In this document: positions 45,101 to 54,905 of the stretch, in pieces
How the letters are laid out: each line of letters opens with the position of its first letter
Position numbering within the stretch: the first letter of the stretch is position 1
Assembly: GCA_020402745.1 (NCBI GenBank)
Contig: JADBYZ010000007.1
Coordinates: 1-64,000, forward strand
Length of the DNA stretch: 64,000 nt
Reading direction: 5' to 3'
Source: Phenylobacterium sp.
GTDB taxonomy: Bacteria; Pseudomonadota; Alphaproteobacteria; Caulobacterales; Caulobacteraceae
The notes under the pieces: model-generated
The model's input: the letters and a program-made list of their open reading frames with translations, nothing else
What the model was told of the DNA's origin: nothing
The model's database searches: none
Position numbers and translations under genes: made by a program

Positions 45101-45567
45101 TCCTTGAGGTCGCGCTTCAGGCTGGGCAGGTCCTGGATATCGCCAAGGCCGTAGTTGGAGGTCGGTCCGCCGTTCTCCTCACGCTTGGCCAGGGCGGCGG
45201 TGACGACCACCTCCTCAACCTGGTTGCCTGCAAAGGCGACGTTGACGGTGACCGGCGCGCCGACGCCCACCGACTGAATGCTGGAGGACTCGGAGCGACC
45301 CGAAGCGGTGACATCAATCTTGTAGGGGCCGCCAACCCGCAGGCCGCGGGCCGAGTAGAAGCCGTCCGGGCCGGAAAGGGTGGTCACGGTGGTTCCGGTG
45401 GGAACGTGGGTGATGGTGACTGTGGCGCCGGCTACGGACGCGCCTGAGGCGTCGGTAATGCGACCCCGGATGGCGCTGGTGGTTTCCTGCGCAAAGGCCG
45501 GCACGGCCATGGCGCACATCAGGGCGGCGACCGCCGCGCTGTTGGCGAGCGTTCTCGTGGACATCAT
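42163..45567 (-). CDS. Oar-like TonB-dependent outer-membrane receptor
   Basis: An 1134-residue protein. It has a signal peptide (cleavage near residue 26, A-F-A-Q), a carboxypeptidase-regulatory-like/beta-sandwich domain (about 30-110), a plug domain with V-D-G-V-K-Q-N-D-D-F-G-L-N-N-N-G-Y-P-T (about 120-260), and a large beta-barrel ending in a terminal phenylalanine (K-Y-S-F). Such Oar-type receptors import oligosaccharides, peptides or protein fragments and can act in adhesion; the ligand is not readable. The start at 45567 has AAGGGG 6 bases upstream. Two palindromes lie in the upstream region. Confidence 0.92.
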   Translation of the reverse strand: MMSTRTLANSAAVAALMCAMAVPAFAQETTSAIRGRITDASGASVAGATVTITHVPTGTTVTTLSGPDGFYSARGLRVGGPYKIDVTASGRSESSSIQSVGVGAPVTVNVAFAGNQVEEVVVTAALAKREENGGPTSNYGLGDIQDLPSLKRDLKDVARLNPFVVLDPSNLDAVVAGGVSNRFNSLTVDGVKQNDDFGLNNNGYPTQRSPISTDAVQAMSVNLAPYSVLYNDFQGANINVVTKSGTNAFTGTLVYEYSDQDYIGDRANGRPFTNIFEETTWAATLGGPIIKDKLFFFASYEQFDAERGTIAGPVGSGKPVIAGNPAAAIPFITPAQVTQVQDILKNVYGYGVDSESSILNNLALQEEDTKRLVKLDWNITDNHRLAFTWQSNEGPRLIEGNRSSSTQLALYSHYYTKGDDLTVYTAQLNSEWTDNLRTELTATQKEVVTLQIPVGGVSGNASGNGDEAAEYGQFSIGANPAVSNTATRILAGPDVSRHANELENTVTTYRARVFYDLGDHEFAAGVERETLEVYNLFAQRTEGEFIFNSIADLQNRALNQLVYQNAIIDANGDGVRNEKDLAAQFDYETWNLYAQDTLRITPDLTVTAGFRYTRLNQSDKPLANPFFLGRYGFSNSENLDGKSVLMPRLSFDWRPDYEANFGAMGVSNLRMTGGFGLFSGGAATVWVSNSFSNTGVLGASVSCLRNATSAACGLAAGTTDNAILDQVTTQVANFRDLPTVVEALLDPTRPSIANIQRSAGANGIDPSFEPIQTWKSSLTFAGDLNLGWLGDNYEFSVDYLRGDVRKGILWKDYRGGLSPIDFAPDGRPIYRRNAERGLFVTNVASSDTGSDLVLTNTDQGFQQAWAFSLSKSWDSGFDGSFSYTLTDAKDVNPGTSSVAFSNWGNLATADVNNPGLATSNYEIKHSYKLRLSWTKELWDDNKTNVSLFMEHRSGLPYSFVYNLSSANSMAIFGDGASNRQLFYVPRVDSSGNVTLTSDPIVTYATGFNMAAFNEYLKGVGLTDHAGKISPRNGFRSDDVTRFDLRLSQELPAFVPNGAKLKLFADFINIGNMLNDEWGVLEQVDFPYAAPIVGVTLAGGKYTYSNFQPAVKTLSNSDAPNRSLWQVKFGVKYSF

Positions 45568-45607
45568 GGATACCCCTTCTATCGGATCAATCCGGCCTGC
45601 AGCCTGC

Positions 45608-45621
45608 CCCGACCGGTCGGG
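45608..45621. promoter_or_regulatory. Perfect 14-bp palindrome in the TonB receptor leader
   Basis: The sequence CCCGACCGGTCGGG is a perfect palindrome, 40 bases upstream of the receptor start, in the presumed 5' UTR or promoter. It could be an operator or form a cruciform/hairpin; no regulator is identifiable. Confidence 0.35.
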
Positions 45622-45640
45622 CGTGCGTATACCGTGGATT

Positions 45641-45657
45641 GTCACATTTGGTGTGAC
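45641..45657. promoter_or_regulatory. Inverted repeat GTCACA-N5-TGTGAC upstream of the TonB receptor
   Basis: A perfect 6+6 inverted repeat with a 5-base spacer, 73 bases upstream of the receptor start. A plausible TATAC -10 element lies just downstream on the minus strand, so a bound dimer would cover the -35 region. The arms point opposite to a CRP site (TGTGA-N6-TCACA), so CRP is not implied. Confidence 0.45.
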
Positions 45658-45743
45658 GGTTTTTTAACAGTTCGCTCCATGTGCGGGAGTGCTGCAAAAA
45701 CGCCACGCTCCGAGGCTTCTGACGCCCGTTTGCGAGGCGCCCT

Positions 45744-46337
45744 TCAGCCCCGTCCCGACCAGACCGCACGGATGCGCGCGTCGCGGCCACAACCCACCCT
45801 GTAACGGTTGTAGTGGGCGGGATTCTTGATCGCGTAGTCCTGGTGGTAGCCCTCACCCACCCAGAAGGCCGAACGCGGAAGGATCCGGGTGGCGACGGGC
45901 CGCCGGATCTGGCGGGCGACGTCGGCCTTGACCTGTTCAGCGACGCGCTTCTCGGCATCGGTCTCGACAAAGACCGCTGTGCGATAGCTGGGGCCGATGT
46001 CGCAGATCTGGCCGTTGGGATCGGTGGGATCGATGTTCCGGAAGAAGGCTGCGACCAGGGCGGGGTAGGTGGTCCGGGACGGGTCCCAGGTCACCCGGAT
46101 CGCCTCCAGGTGCCCCTCGTGATTCTCGTAGGTGGGGTTTCGCTTGGCGCCGCCCGAATAGCCAACGACGACGTCGACCACCCCACGCACCTTTTCCATC
46201 TCGTGCTCGGCCGACCAGAAGCAGCCGCCAGCGAAGATGGAGGTCTTCAGGTTCGAGCCCTTGGGCGGGGCGGATGCCGCGGGAACCGCGGCGCCGGCCA
46301 TCAGGACCAGGCACAGGGCCAGGAAGACACGGAACAT
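45744..46337 (-). CDS. msrA: Exported peptide methionine sulfoxide reductase MsrA
   Basis: A 197-residue MsrA with a signal peptide (hydrophobic 5-22, A-S-A cleavage), so it should act in the periplasm. The catalytic G-G-C-F-W with Cys39, the Y-x-G-G near residue 60 and the H-L-E-A-I segment are conserved. The C-terminus (R-Y-R-V-G-C-G-R-D) holds a possible resolving Cys. It reduces methionine-S-sulfoxide. Its likely electron source would be a periplasmic thiol system; a DsbD/ScsB homologue is encoded 12 kb away. It lies 28 bases after scoB and may share its transcript. Confidence 0.92.
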   Translation of the reverse strand: MFRVFLALCLVLMAGAAVPAASAPPKGSNLKTSIFAGGCFWSAEHEMEKVRGVVDVVVGYSGGAKRNPTYENHEGHLEAIRVTWDPSRTTYPALVAAFFRNIDPTDPNGQICDIGPSYRTAVFVETDAEKRVAEQVKADVARQIRRPVATRILPRSAFWVGEGYHQDYAIKNPAHYNRYRVGCGRDARIRAVWSGRG

Positions 46338-46365
46338 GGTTGCGCCTCCGTTGCGGCGGACCGGA

Positions 46366-47010
46366 TCAGGCCAGATCGGTGACGAAGTCGGCCTCGGTCC
46401 GGGCCCGGACCTCTTCCAGCGTAACGCCCGGGGCCAGTTCCACAAGCCGAACGGAGGAGCGGCCACGGTTGATCTCGAAGACTCCGAGGTCGGTGATGAG
46501 GAGGTCCACCACCCCCTTGCCCGTCAGGGGCAGGGTGCACTGGCGCACGAGCTTGGAGCGGCCGGTTTTCTCGCAGTGCTCCATGACCACGATGACACGC
46601 TTGACGCCGGCCACCAGGTCCATGGCGCCGCCCATGCCCTTGACCATCTTTCCCGGCACCATCCAGTTCGCCAGGTCGCCGTTGGCCGCCACCTGCATGG
46701 CGCCGAGCACCGACAGATCGATGTGCCCGCCGCGGATCATGGCGAAGGATTCGGCGCTGTTGAAATAGGACGAGGCGTCCAGCTCGCTGATCGTCATCTT
46801 GCCGGCGTTGACGAGGTCGGGATCTTCCTCGCCCTCGAAGGGATAGGGACCCATGCCCAGCATGCCGTTTTCGGACTGCAGGGTGACCTGCACGCCGGGC
46901 GGGATGTGGTTGGCGACCAGGGTCGGAATGCCGATGCCGAGGTTGACGTAGAAGCCGTCCTTCAGCTCGCGCGCCGCCCGGGCGGTCATGTCGTCGCGGG
47001 TCCAGGGCAT
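46366..47010 (-). CDS. scoB: 3-oxoacid CoA-transferase subunit B
   Basis: A 214-residue beta subunit. The catalytic glutamate is Glu47 in Q-S-E-N-G-M-L-G-M-G-P, and G-I-G-I-P-T-L-V-A is the usual N-terminal motif. With subunit A it transfers CoA from succinyl-CoA (or another donor) to acetoacetate or a 3-oxoacid. Its start shares one base with the scoA stop (TGATG). Confidence 0.93.
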   Translation of the reverse strand: MPWTRDDMTARAARELKDGFYVNLGIGIPTLVANHIPPGVQVTLQSENGMLGMGPYPFEGEEDPDLVNAGKMTISELDASSYFNSAESFAMIRGGHIDLSVLGAMQVAANGDLANWMVPGKMVKGMGGAMDLVAGVKRVIVVMEHCEKTGRSKLVRQCTLPLTGKGVVDLLITDLGVFEINRGRSSVRLVELAPGVTLEEVRARTEADFVTDLA

Positions 47011-47729
47011 CAGGCGCTCGCCTTCTCAGTGCGGGGGCGGGTGGTCAGGCGCTCGATGCGCTTCTCGTAGGCCGGGCCCTTCAGGATTCGGTGCACGTAG
47101 ACGCCGGGGGTGTGGATCATGTCCTTGTCCAGGCTTCCGGTCCCGACCAGGACCTCGACCTCGGCGACGCAGACCCGGCCCGCCGTCGCCATCATCGGAT
47201 TGAAGTTCCGCGCCGTCTTCCGGTAGATCAGGTTGCCCTCGGCGTCGCCCTTCCAGGCCTTGACGATGGAGAGGTCCGCCTTGAGCGCCCGTTCCATGAG
47301 GTAGGTCTCGCCATCGAACTCGCGGGTCTCCTTGCCCTCGGCGACCACCGTGCCCACGCCCGTGCGGGTGTAGAAGGCCGGGATGCCGGCGCCGCCCGCC
47401 CGGATGCGCTCGGCCAGGGTGCCCTGGGGCGTGAACTCCACTTCCAGCCGGCCCTCGATGTAGAGCCGCTCGAAGAGCTCGTTCTCGCCCACATAGGAGC
47501 TGATCATCTTTCGGATCTGGCCGTTCTCGAGCAGCAGGCCGAGGCCAAAGCCGTCGACGCCGCAGTTGTTCGAGACCACCGTCAGGTCCTTCACCCCGGA
47601 CTCCCGGATGGCCAGGATGAGGTTCTCGGGAATGCCGCAGAGGCCGAAGCCTCCGGCCATGACCGTCATGCCGTCGAACAGCAGGCCGGAAAGGGCGGAG
47701 GCCGCATCAGATTGGATCTTGGTCGCCAT
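47010..47729 (-). CDS. scoA: 3-oxoacid CoA-transferase subunit A
   Basis: A 239-residue alpha subunit with the CoA-transferase signature [13 protein letters not shown] near residue 26 and the S-N-N-C-G motif near 53. It is first in scoA-scoB. A TTGCAATGCAG sequence at 47744-47754, between the start and the divergent oxygenase gene, has the TGC/GCA symmetry of sites bound by PhaR-type regulators of polyhydroxybutyrate metabolism, which would fit a ketone-body enzyme; this is only a suggestion. Confidence 0.93.
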   Translation of the reverse strand: MATKIQSDAASALSGLLFDGMTVMAGGFGLCGIPENLILAIRESGVKDLTVVSNNCGVDGFGLGLLLENGQIRKMISSYVGENELFERLYIEGRLEVEFTPQGTLAERIRAGGAGIPAFYTRTGVGTVVAEGKETREFDGETYLMERALKADLSIVKAWKGDAEGNLIYRKTARNFNPMMATAGRVCVAEVEVLVGTGSLDKDMIHTPGVYVHRILKGPAYEKRIERLTTRPRTEKASA

Positions 47730-47829
47730 GGGCTCACCTTACGTTGCAATGCAGCATTTGAAAACGCCCCGGGCGCCCTGGGAGGCCTCCGGATTGGCGC
47801 GGAGGTCCGCCCCGGTGTAGGAGGCGGTC

Positions 47830-48777
47830 ATGACCCAGCTCCCCTCCCCGTCCGGCCTGCCGCCGGTGGATTTCAATGACTGGTCCGCCGACTTCGAAGG
47901 CTTCTCCCGCCGCCTGGGCGACAGCTTCGTCCGCTATGGATTCTGCGTCATCGCCGACCACGACCTGGATCTGGCCCGGATCGACCGCGCCATCGCCGCC
48001 TCGCAAGCCTTTTTCGCCCTGCCGGAGGCGGTGAAGCGCAGTTACGTCACAGGCGTCGGTGGCCAGAGGGGCTACACGCCCTTCGGCGTGGAGACCGCCA
48101 AGGACTCCCCGCACTTCGATCTCAAGGAGTTCTGGCACATGGGCCGGGAGCTGCCGGCGGGTCACGCCTACGCCCCGGTCATGCCGCCGAATGTCTGGCC
48201 TGAAGAGGTCGCGGATTTCCGCGAGGAGATCACCTGGCTGTTCAATGCGCTGGAGGATTTCGGCCTTCGGGTGCTGCAGGCCCTGGCCGCATACCTCGGA
48301 CTGGAGCGCCGCTGGTTCGACGATCCCGTCCGCGACGGGAACTCGATCCTGAGGCTCCTTCACTATCCCCCGGCGCCGCCGGATGGCCCCAATATCCGGG
48401 CCGGCGCCCATGGGGACATCAACGTCATCACCCTGCTGCTCGGAGCCGAAGAGGCGGGACTTGAGGTCCTGGACCACGACGGGCGCTGGCTGGCCGTGAA
48501 CCCGCCCGCCGGCTCCCTGGTCTGCAATATCGGCGACATGCTGGAGCGGCTGAGCAACCGGGTCCTGCCCTCGACCATTCACCGGGTGGTCAATCCGGCG
48601 CCGGAGCGGCGGGGCTTCTCGCGCTATTCGACGCCCTTCTTCCTGCACTTCCGGCCGGACTTCGAGGTCCGGACCCTGCCCGGCTGCGTCACGGCGGACC
48701 GGCTCGACGCCTTCCCCGAGCCCATCACCGCGGACGCCTTCCTTCAGCAGAGGCTGAGGGAGATCAAGCTGGCCTGA
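47830..48777 (+). CDS. Isopenicillin N synthase family Fe(II) oxygenase
   Basis: A 315-residue non-haem iron dioxygenase with the facial triad His194-x-Asp196...His251 and the 2-oxoglutarate-anchoring R265-Y-S267. The N-terminal DIOX_N region (about 10-130) contains G-F-C-V-I-A-D-H-D and Y-T-P-F-G-V-E-T-A-K. The family includes gibberellin and ethylene-forming enzymes and many bacterial members of unknown substrate. The gene is divergent from scoAB and its end overlaps the carbonic anhydrase stop by 14 bases. Confidence 0.88.
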   Translation: MTQLPSPSGLPPVDFNDWSADFEGFSRRLGDSFVRYGFCVIADHDLDLARIDRAIAASQAFFALPEAVKRSYVTGVGGQRGYTPFGVETAKDSPHFDLKEFWHMGRELPAGHAYAPVMPPNVWPEEVADFREEITWLFNALEDFGLRVLQALAAYLGLERRWFDDPVRDGNSILRLLHYPPAPPDGPNIRAGAHGDINVITLLLGAEEAGLEVLDHDGRWLAVNPPAGSLVCNIGDMLERLSNRVLPSTIHRVVNPAPERRGFSRYSTPFFLHFRPDFEVRTLPGCVTADRLDAFPEPITADAFLQQRLREIKLA

Positions 48778-49393
48778 CTCCAGGCTGCAGGGCCTCAAGC
48801 CCGCCGACGTCGGACACGGTGACGGACAGGTCCGTCAGCAGGCCGTCGTGGATGGCGTAGATCCAGCCGTGGACGCTGACGTCCTGGCCGCGCGCCCAGG
48901 CGTCCTGGACGAAGACGTCCGAGGCGACATTGCGGACCTGGCGGATGACGTTCAGCTCGCAGAGCCGGTCGAGGCGCTGCCCATCGGCCAAGACCTCAAG
49001 CTCGCTGCGGTTCTCGGCGTAGACGTCGCGGATGGGATGCAGCCAGTGATCGACCAGGCCGCGCCTCTTTCCATCGACGGCCGCCGCCACGCCGCCGCAC
49101 CCGTAATGCCCGACCACCATGATGTGCCGGACCTTCAGGACGTCGACCGCAAACTGGAGCACAGACAGGTAGTTGGCGTCCTGCGGCGGGGCGAGGTTGG
49201 CGACGTTCCGGTGCACGAAGAGTTCGCCGGGATCGAGACCCACGATCTCATTGGCGGGCACCCGGCTGTCGGCGCATCCGATCCAGAGATACTCCGGGCT
49301 CTGCTGCCCGGCGAGACGCTGGAAGAAGCCCGGGTCCACGGACAGCTTGGCGGCGGCCCAGCGCCGGTTATTGGCCTTCAGGTCCTCAAGCAT
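48764..49393 (-). CDS. can: Beta-class carbonic anhydrase
   Basis: A 209-residue beta-carbonic anhydrase. Zinc ligands Cys40, His96 and Cys99 lie in G-C-A-D-S-R and G-H-Y-G-C-G-G, and the catalytic Asp42-Arg44 dyad is intact. It interconverts CO2 and bicarbonate in the cytoplasm. It is the last gene of a three-gene run after an FAH-family gene and maiA; its start shares one base with the maiA stop. Why tyrosine-type catabolism is coupled to carbonic anhydrase is not clear from the sequence. Confidence 0.95.
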   Translation of the reverse strand: MLEDLKANNRRWAAAKLSVDPGFFQRLAGQQSPEYLWIGCADSRVPANEIVGLDPGELFVHRNVANLAPPQDANYLSVLQFAVDVLKVRHIMVVGHYGCGGVAAAVDGKRRGLVDHWLHPIRDVYAENRSELEVLADGQRLDRLCELNVIRQVRNVASDVFVQDAWARGQDVSVHGWIYAIHDGLLTDLSVTVSDVGGLEALQPGVRPA

Positions 49394-50037
49394 CAGGGTT
49401 TCGGCGCTCCCGGCTGGTTCCTGGGATGGGCGGCCTCAAAGGCGGGATGGCCCGCGGCGTGGTCGGCGACGGCCTTCAGAGCTGGCCAGCGGTTCATATC
49501 CAGGTCGTAGCGGGCGGCGGCATAGACCTGCGGGATGAGCAGGCAGTCGGCGAGGCCGGGTGCATCGCCATAGGCGAAGGCCCCCCCATGCCGGGCGACC
49601 ATGGGCTCGAGGGCGTCGAACCCGTCGCTGACCCATCGGGCCGACCAGGTGGTGACCGCCTCAAGGTCGACGCCCAACCCCTGCAGGGCCCGGTGGACCC
49701 TCAGATTGTTCAGGGGATGAATGTCGCAGGCCACGATGGCGGCCATGGCCCGGACCTGGGCGCGGCCCAGGGCGTCACGCGGCAGGAGCGGGGGCTCGGG
49801 GTGGGTGTCCTCCAGCCACTCCAGGATCGCCAGGCTCTGGGTCAGGAGGTCGCCGGAATCCGTCTCCAGGGCGGGGGCCAGGCCCTGGGGGTTACGGGCC
49901 CGGTAGGCCTCGCCATGCTGGTCGCCGGCGCGCAGGTCCACGGGGACGATCTCATAGGGCAGTCCCTTGAGGGCCAGGCCGATGCGGACCCGGTAAGGGG
50001 CGGTGGCGGCCCAGAAGCTGTAGAGGGTCAGGGTCAA
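49393..50037 (-). CDS. maiA: Maleylacetoacetate isomerase-like (zeta-class) GST
   Basis: A 214-residue zeta-class glutathione transferase. The N-Q-G/P-Q-G-L-A-P-A-L-E glutathione-site region and the P-L-N-N-L-R motif are typical of maleylacetoacetate isomerase. The usual catalytic S-S-x-x-S/A-x-R-V-R-I motif is A-T-A-P-Y-R-V-R-I here: the first serine is Ala and the second Thr. Activity may therefore be altered. It is followed at 1-base overlap by the carbonic anhydrase gene and preceded by an FAH-family gene 5 bases away, the order expected for the last two steps of tyrosine/homogentisate breakdown. Confidence 0.8.
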   Translation of the reverse strand: MTLTLYSFWAATAPYRVRIGLALKGLPYEIVPVDLRAGDQHGEAYRARNPQGLAPALETDSGDLLTQSLAILEWLEDTHPEPPLLPRDALGRAQVRAMAAIVACDIHPLNNLRVHRALQGLGVDLEAVTTWSARWVSDGFDALEPMVARHGGAFAYGDAPGLADCLLIPQVYAAARYDLDMNRWPALKAVADHAAGHPAFEAAHPRNQPGAPKP

Positions 50038-50042
50038 GGCGC

Positions 50043-50735
50043 TCAGTCCAGCCGGAAGGCTAGGGCGCCAACGCCCTCAACCTCGCCCTCGACCCGGTCG
50101 CCCGCCTGCAGCGGCCCCACGCCTTCCGGCGTGCCGGTGAAGATCAGGTCGCCGGCCTGGAGGGTCCAGAGCCGGGAGGCCTCGGATATGATCTCGGCCA
50201 CGTTCCAGATCATGTCCGCGACAACGGCGTCCTGGCGTACGCCGCCGTTGACCGAAAGGCGGATGGCCCCCTGGGGCGGGGCGTCCGTCCAGGGGCGGAT
50301 CGCCGACATGGGGCCCGAGGCGTCGAACCCCTTCGCGGCCTCCCAGGGCTGACCCTTGTCCTTGGCCAGGGCCTGCAGGTCCCGCCGGGTCAGGTCCACC
50401 CCGACGGCGTAGCCGAAGACGTGCTCCTGGGCCCGGCCGACGGGAATATCCGCACCGCCGGACTTCAGGGCGACGACGAGTTCGATCTCATGGTGCAGGT
50501 TGGTCGTGGCCGGGGGGAAGGGAACCTTACCGCCTGGGGGAACGATGGCGTCCGCGGGCTTGGCGAAGAAGAAGGGCGGATCCCGGTCATCGCCCCCCAT
50601 CTCGCGGCGGTGGGCGGCGTAGTTCCGGCCCACGCACAGCACCCGACGGACCGGGAAGAGGGCGTCGGAGCCCTCGACAGGGACCAGGACCGGAGGCGGC
50701 GGCGTGTGCGTGAAGCGGGTCATGGAGGGCGGCAT
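50043..50735 (-). CDS. Fumarylacetoacetate hydrolase family protein
   Basis: A 230-residue FAH-fold protein. The core C-V-G-R-N-Y-A-A-H, the metal-binding H-H-E-I-E-L-V-V-A-L segment, and late T-G-T-P-E-G-V-G-P are conserved. The small single-domain size fits bacterial FAH-family hydrolases such as fumarylpyruvate hydrolase, so with maiA it may serve either the homogentisate or the gentisate route. The start at 50735 has an AGG just upstream; ATG at 50723 (226 residues) is also possible. Confidence 0.85.
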   Translation of the reverse strand: MPPSMTRFTHTPPPPVLVPVEGSDALFPVRRVLCVGRNYAAHRREMGGDDRDPPFFFAKPADAIVPPGGKVPFPPATTNLHHEIELVVALKSGGADIPVGRAQEHVFGYAVGVDLTRRDLQALAKDKGQPWEAAKGFDASGPMSAIRPWTDAPPQGAIRLSVNGGVRQDAVVADMIWNVAEIISEASRLWTLQAGDLIFTGTPEGVGPLQAGDRVEGEVEGVGALAFRLD

Positions 50736-50845
50736 ACGCCTGTCGGGCGGGAAGGAAAACCCCGGAGCCGCCAAAGGGGCAGCCCATGATTGACACCTTT
50801 CCCGGCCTGCGGCCTAGGTCCGCTCGAGTGGAACCGGAGCGCGCC

Positions 50846-52060
50846 ATGACCGACCAGATCCCGAAGGGACCCCTGTCCGACCTGAAGGTCGTGGAGATGG
50901 GCACCCTGATCGCCGGCCCCTTCTGCGGCCAGGTGCTGGGCGACTTCGGGGCCGACGTGGTGAAGGTCGAGGACCCCGGCAAGGGCGACCCCATGCGCCA
51001 GTGGGGCCGCTCCCTACCCAAGGGCCTTTCGCCTTGGTGGCCAGTCATCGGGCGGAACAAGCGCTCGGTAGCCCTCGACCTGCGCCAGCCCGAGGGCCGC
51101 GAGCTGGCCCTGGCCCTGATCGACCAGGCCGATGTCCTGATCGAGAACTTCCGTCCCGGCGCCATGGAGAAGTGGGGCATGGGCTACGAGGCCCTCGCGG
51201 CCCGCAACCCCCGCCTGGTCATGGCCAGGGTCTCGGGCTTCGGCCAGACCGGGCCCTATTCGGAGCGGGCCGGCTACGGCCTGATCGGCGAGGCCATGGG
51301 CGGCCTGCGGTACGTGACGGGCGAGCCCGACCGTCCGCCGGCCCGGGCGGGAATCTCCATTGGCGACAGCCTGACCGCCCTGCACGCCGTGATCGGCGTG
51401 ATGATGGCCCTGCACCACCGCGAGCGCACGGGGCGCGGCCAGATGATCGACGCGGCCCTCTACGAGAGCGTGCTGTCGGTCATGGAGAACCTGGTCACCG
51501 AGTACGACCTGACCGGCTATGTCCGGGAGCGCTCGGGCTCCATCCTGCCCGGCATCGCGCCCTCGAACGTCTATCCCTGCGCCAACGGCGAGAGCCTGCT
51601 GATCGGCGGGAACGGCGACGCCGTCTTCGCCCGCCTGGCCGCCACCATGGGCCGCGAGGATCTGGCCGCCGACCCGCGATACGCCACCCACGCCGCACGG
51701 GGCGAGAACCAGGCCGAGCTGGACGCCATCGTCTCGGCCTGGACCCGCAACTGGCCCCTGCCGGAGCTCCTGGCCCTGCTGGAGGCCAACGGCGTTCCCT
51801 GCGGCCGCATCTTCCGCGCCCCGGACATGCTGGAGGATCCGCAGTTCGCCGCCCGTCAGTCCATTGTCGAGGTGGACCACCCGGTCTTCGGGAAGGTGAA
51901 GATGCAGAACGCCTTCCCGAAACTGTCGGAGACCCCGGGAAGCGTCCGCTGGCCGGGCCCGGCCCTGGGCGAACACACGCGCGAGGTGCTGGAGGGCCTG
52001 GGCGTCGACGCCAGCCGCCTGGCCGACCTGGCGGCCCGGAAGGTCACCGCGCTGGGGTGA
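50846..52060 (+). CDS. CaiB/BaiF family (class III) CoA-transferase
   Basis: A 404-residue class III CoA-transferase. It opens L-S-D-L-K-V-V-E-M-G-T-L-I-A-G-P-F, has D-F-G-A-D-V-V-K-V-E with D-P-M-R, R-N-K-R-S-V-A-L-D-L-R, and an aspartate in the H/S-I-G-D-S-L/A region around residue 170 as catalytic candidate. It moves CoA between organic acids; the substrate is unknown. The ATG at 50846 (GGAG six bases before) fits the family start, but ATG at 50786 with AAGGGG is also well placed and would add 20 residues. It abuts the proB stop by one base, tail to tail. Confidence 0.88.
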   Translation: MTDQIPKGPLSDLKVVEMGTLIAGPFCGQVLGDFGADVVKVEDPGKGDPMRQWGRSLPKGLSPWWPVIGRNKRSVALDLRQPEGRELALALIDQADVLIENFRPGAMEKWGMGYEALAARNPRLVMARVSGFGQTGPYSERAGYGLIGEAMGGLRYVTGEPDRPPARAGISIGDSLTALHAVIGVMMALHHRERTGRGQMIDAALYESVLSVMENLVTEYDLTGYVRERSGSILPGIAPSNVYPCANGESLLIGGNGDAVFARLAATMGREDLAADPRYATHAARGENQAELDAIVSAWTRNWPLPELLALLEANGVPCGRIFRAPDMLEDPQFAARQSIVEVDHPVFGKVKMQNAFPKLSETPGSVRWPGPALGEHTREVLEGLGVDASRLADLAARKVTALG

Positions 52061-54222
<2,162 letters not shown>

Positions 54223-54244
54223 CTAGCATGTCCCGCCGGCAAAA

Positions 54245-54778
54245 TCAGGCCAGCCAGATCATCGCGCGGGAAGGCAGGGCCTCGCCGCGGGAGGTCACGA
54301 GGGTCTGGCGACGTTCGCCGGTGTAGAGGAAGCCCGCCTTCACCAGGACGGCGTCCGACGCCGGGTTCTCGTCCAACCGCCAGGCGCGCACATAGGTCCG
54401 GCCCCAGTCCCGGGCGGCCCAGACCAGGGCCGCCTTCACGGCCTCGGTCATCAACCCGGCGCCCCAGTAGGGGCGGCCCAGCCAGTAGCCGATCTCCGTC
54501 GCAGGGGCGGGCTCGCCGAAGAAGGACAGGATGCCGACCAGGCCTTCCTCCGGATGCTCGAGAGCGAAGCGCGCCTCCAGGCCGGGGTCGAGCCCGTCGC
54601 CGGACGCCAGGAAGGCCTCGGCGTCCGCCAGGGAATAGGGATGGGGAAGGCGCGCCGTGGTGCGGGCCACATCGAAGTCCGAGCAGAGGGCGGCGATCCG
54701 GGCGGCGTCGCTGCGCCGGGGCGCACGCAGGCGCAGGCGGGGCGTCTCGATGACGGATTCAGGGCGGAAGGGGCGCAT
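54245..54778 (-). CDS. GNAT acetyltransferase
   Basis: A 177-residue RimJ/RimL-like GNAT: E-T-P-R-L-R-L-R-A-P-R-R-S-D near the start, G-Y-W-L-G-R-P-Y-W-G-A-G-L-M-T-E-A as acetyl-CoA site and E-N-P-A-S-D-A-V-L-V-K-A-G-F. It sits between obgE and rpmA in the order conserved in Caulobacteraceae. A protein-N-terminal or ribosomal target is plausible from the neighbours but not shown. The start at 54778 gives the family's usual beginning; an upstream in-frame start at 54949 would span the rpmA terminator. Confidence 0.82.
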   Translation of the reverse strand: MRPFRPESVIETPRLRLRAPRRSDAARIAALCSDFDVARTTARLPHPYSLADAEAFLASGDGLDPGLEARFALEHPEEGLVGILSFFGEPAPATEIGYWLGRPYWGAGLMTEAVKAALVWAARDWGRTYVRAWRLDENPASDAVLVKAGFLYTGERRQTLVTSRGEALPSRAMIWLA

Positions 54779-54813
54779 TCGGGGGGCCTCCCGGCCCACC
54801 TGGCGGGGGCCTG

Positions 54814-54850
54814 AAAACGAAAACGGGGAGCCCGGCGTCCGGGCTCCCCG
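54814..54850 (-). terminator. Intrinsic terminator of rplU-rpmA
   Basis: A perfect 12-bp stem (54824-54835 with 54839-54850) closed by a three-base loop. On the minus strand it is followed by TTTT-CG-TTTT. It lies 56 bases past rpmA and shields the downstream GNAT-obgE-proB genes. Confidence 0.9.
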
Positions 54851-54905
54851 CTTCGGGAGATCCACCGGTCCGCCAGGCAGGCGGACCTTCGGGAAGAGGT
54901 CCGCG

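Noticed and set aside
45641-45657. CRP site upstream of the TonB receptor
   Set aside because: The inverted repeat has GTCACA and TGTGAC arms in the reverse order of the CRP consensus and a 5-base spacer.
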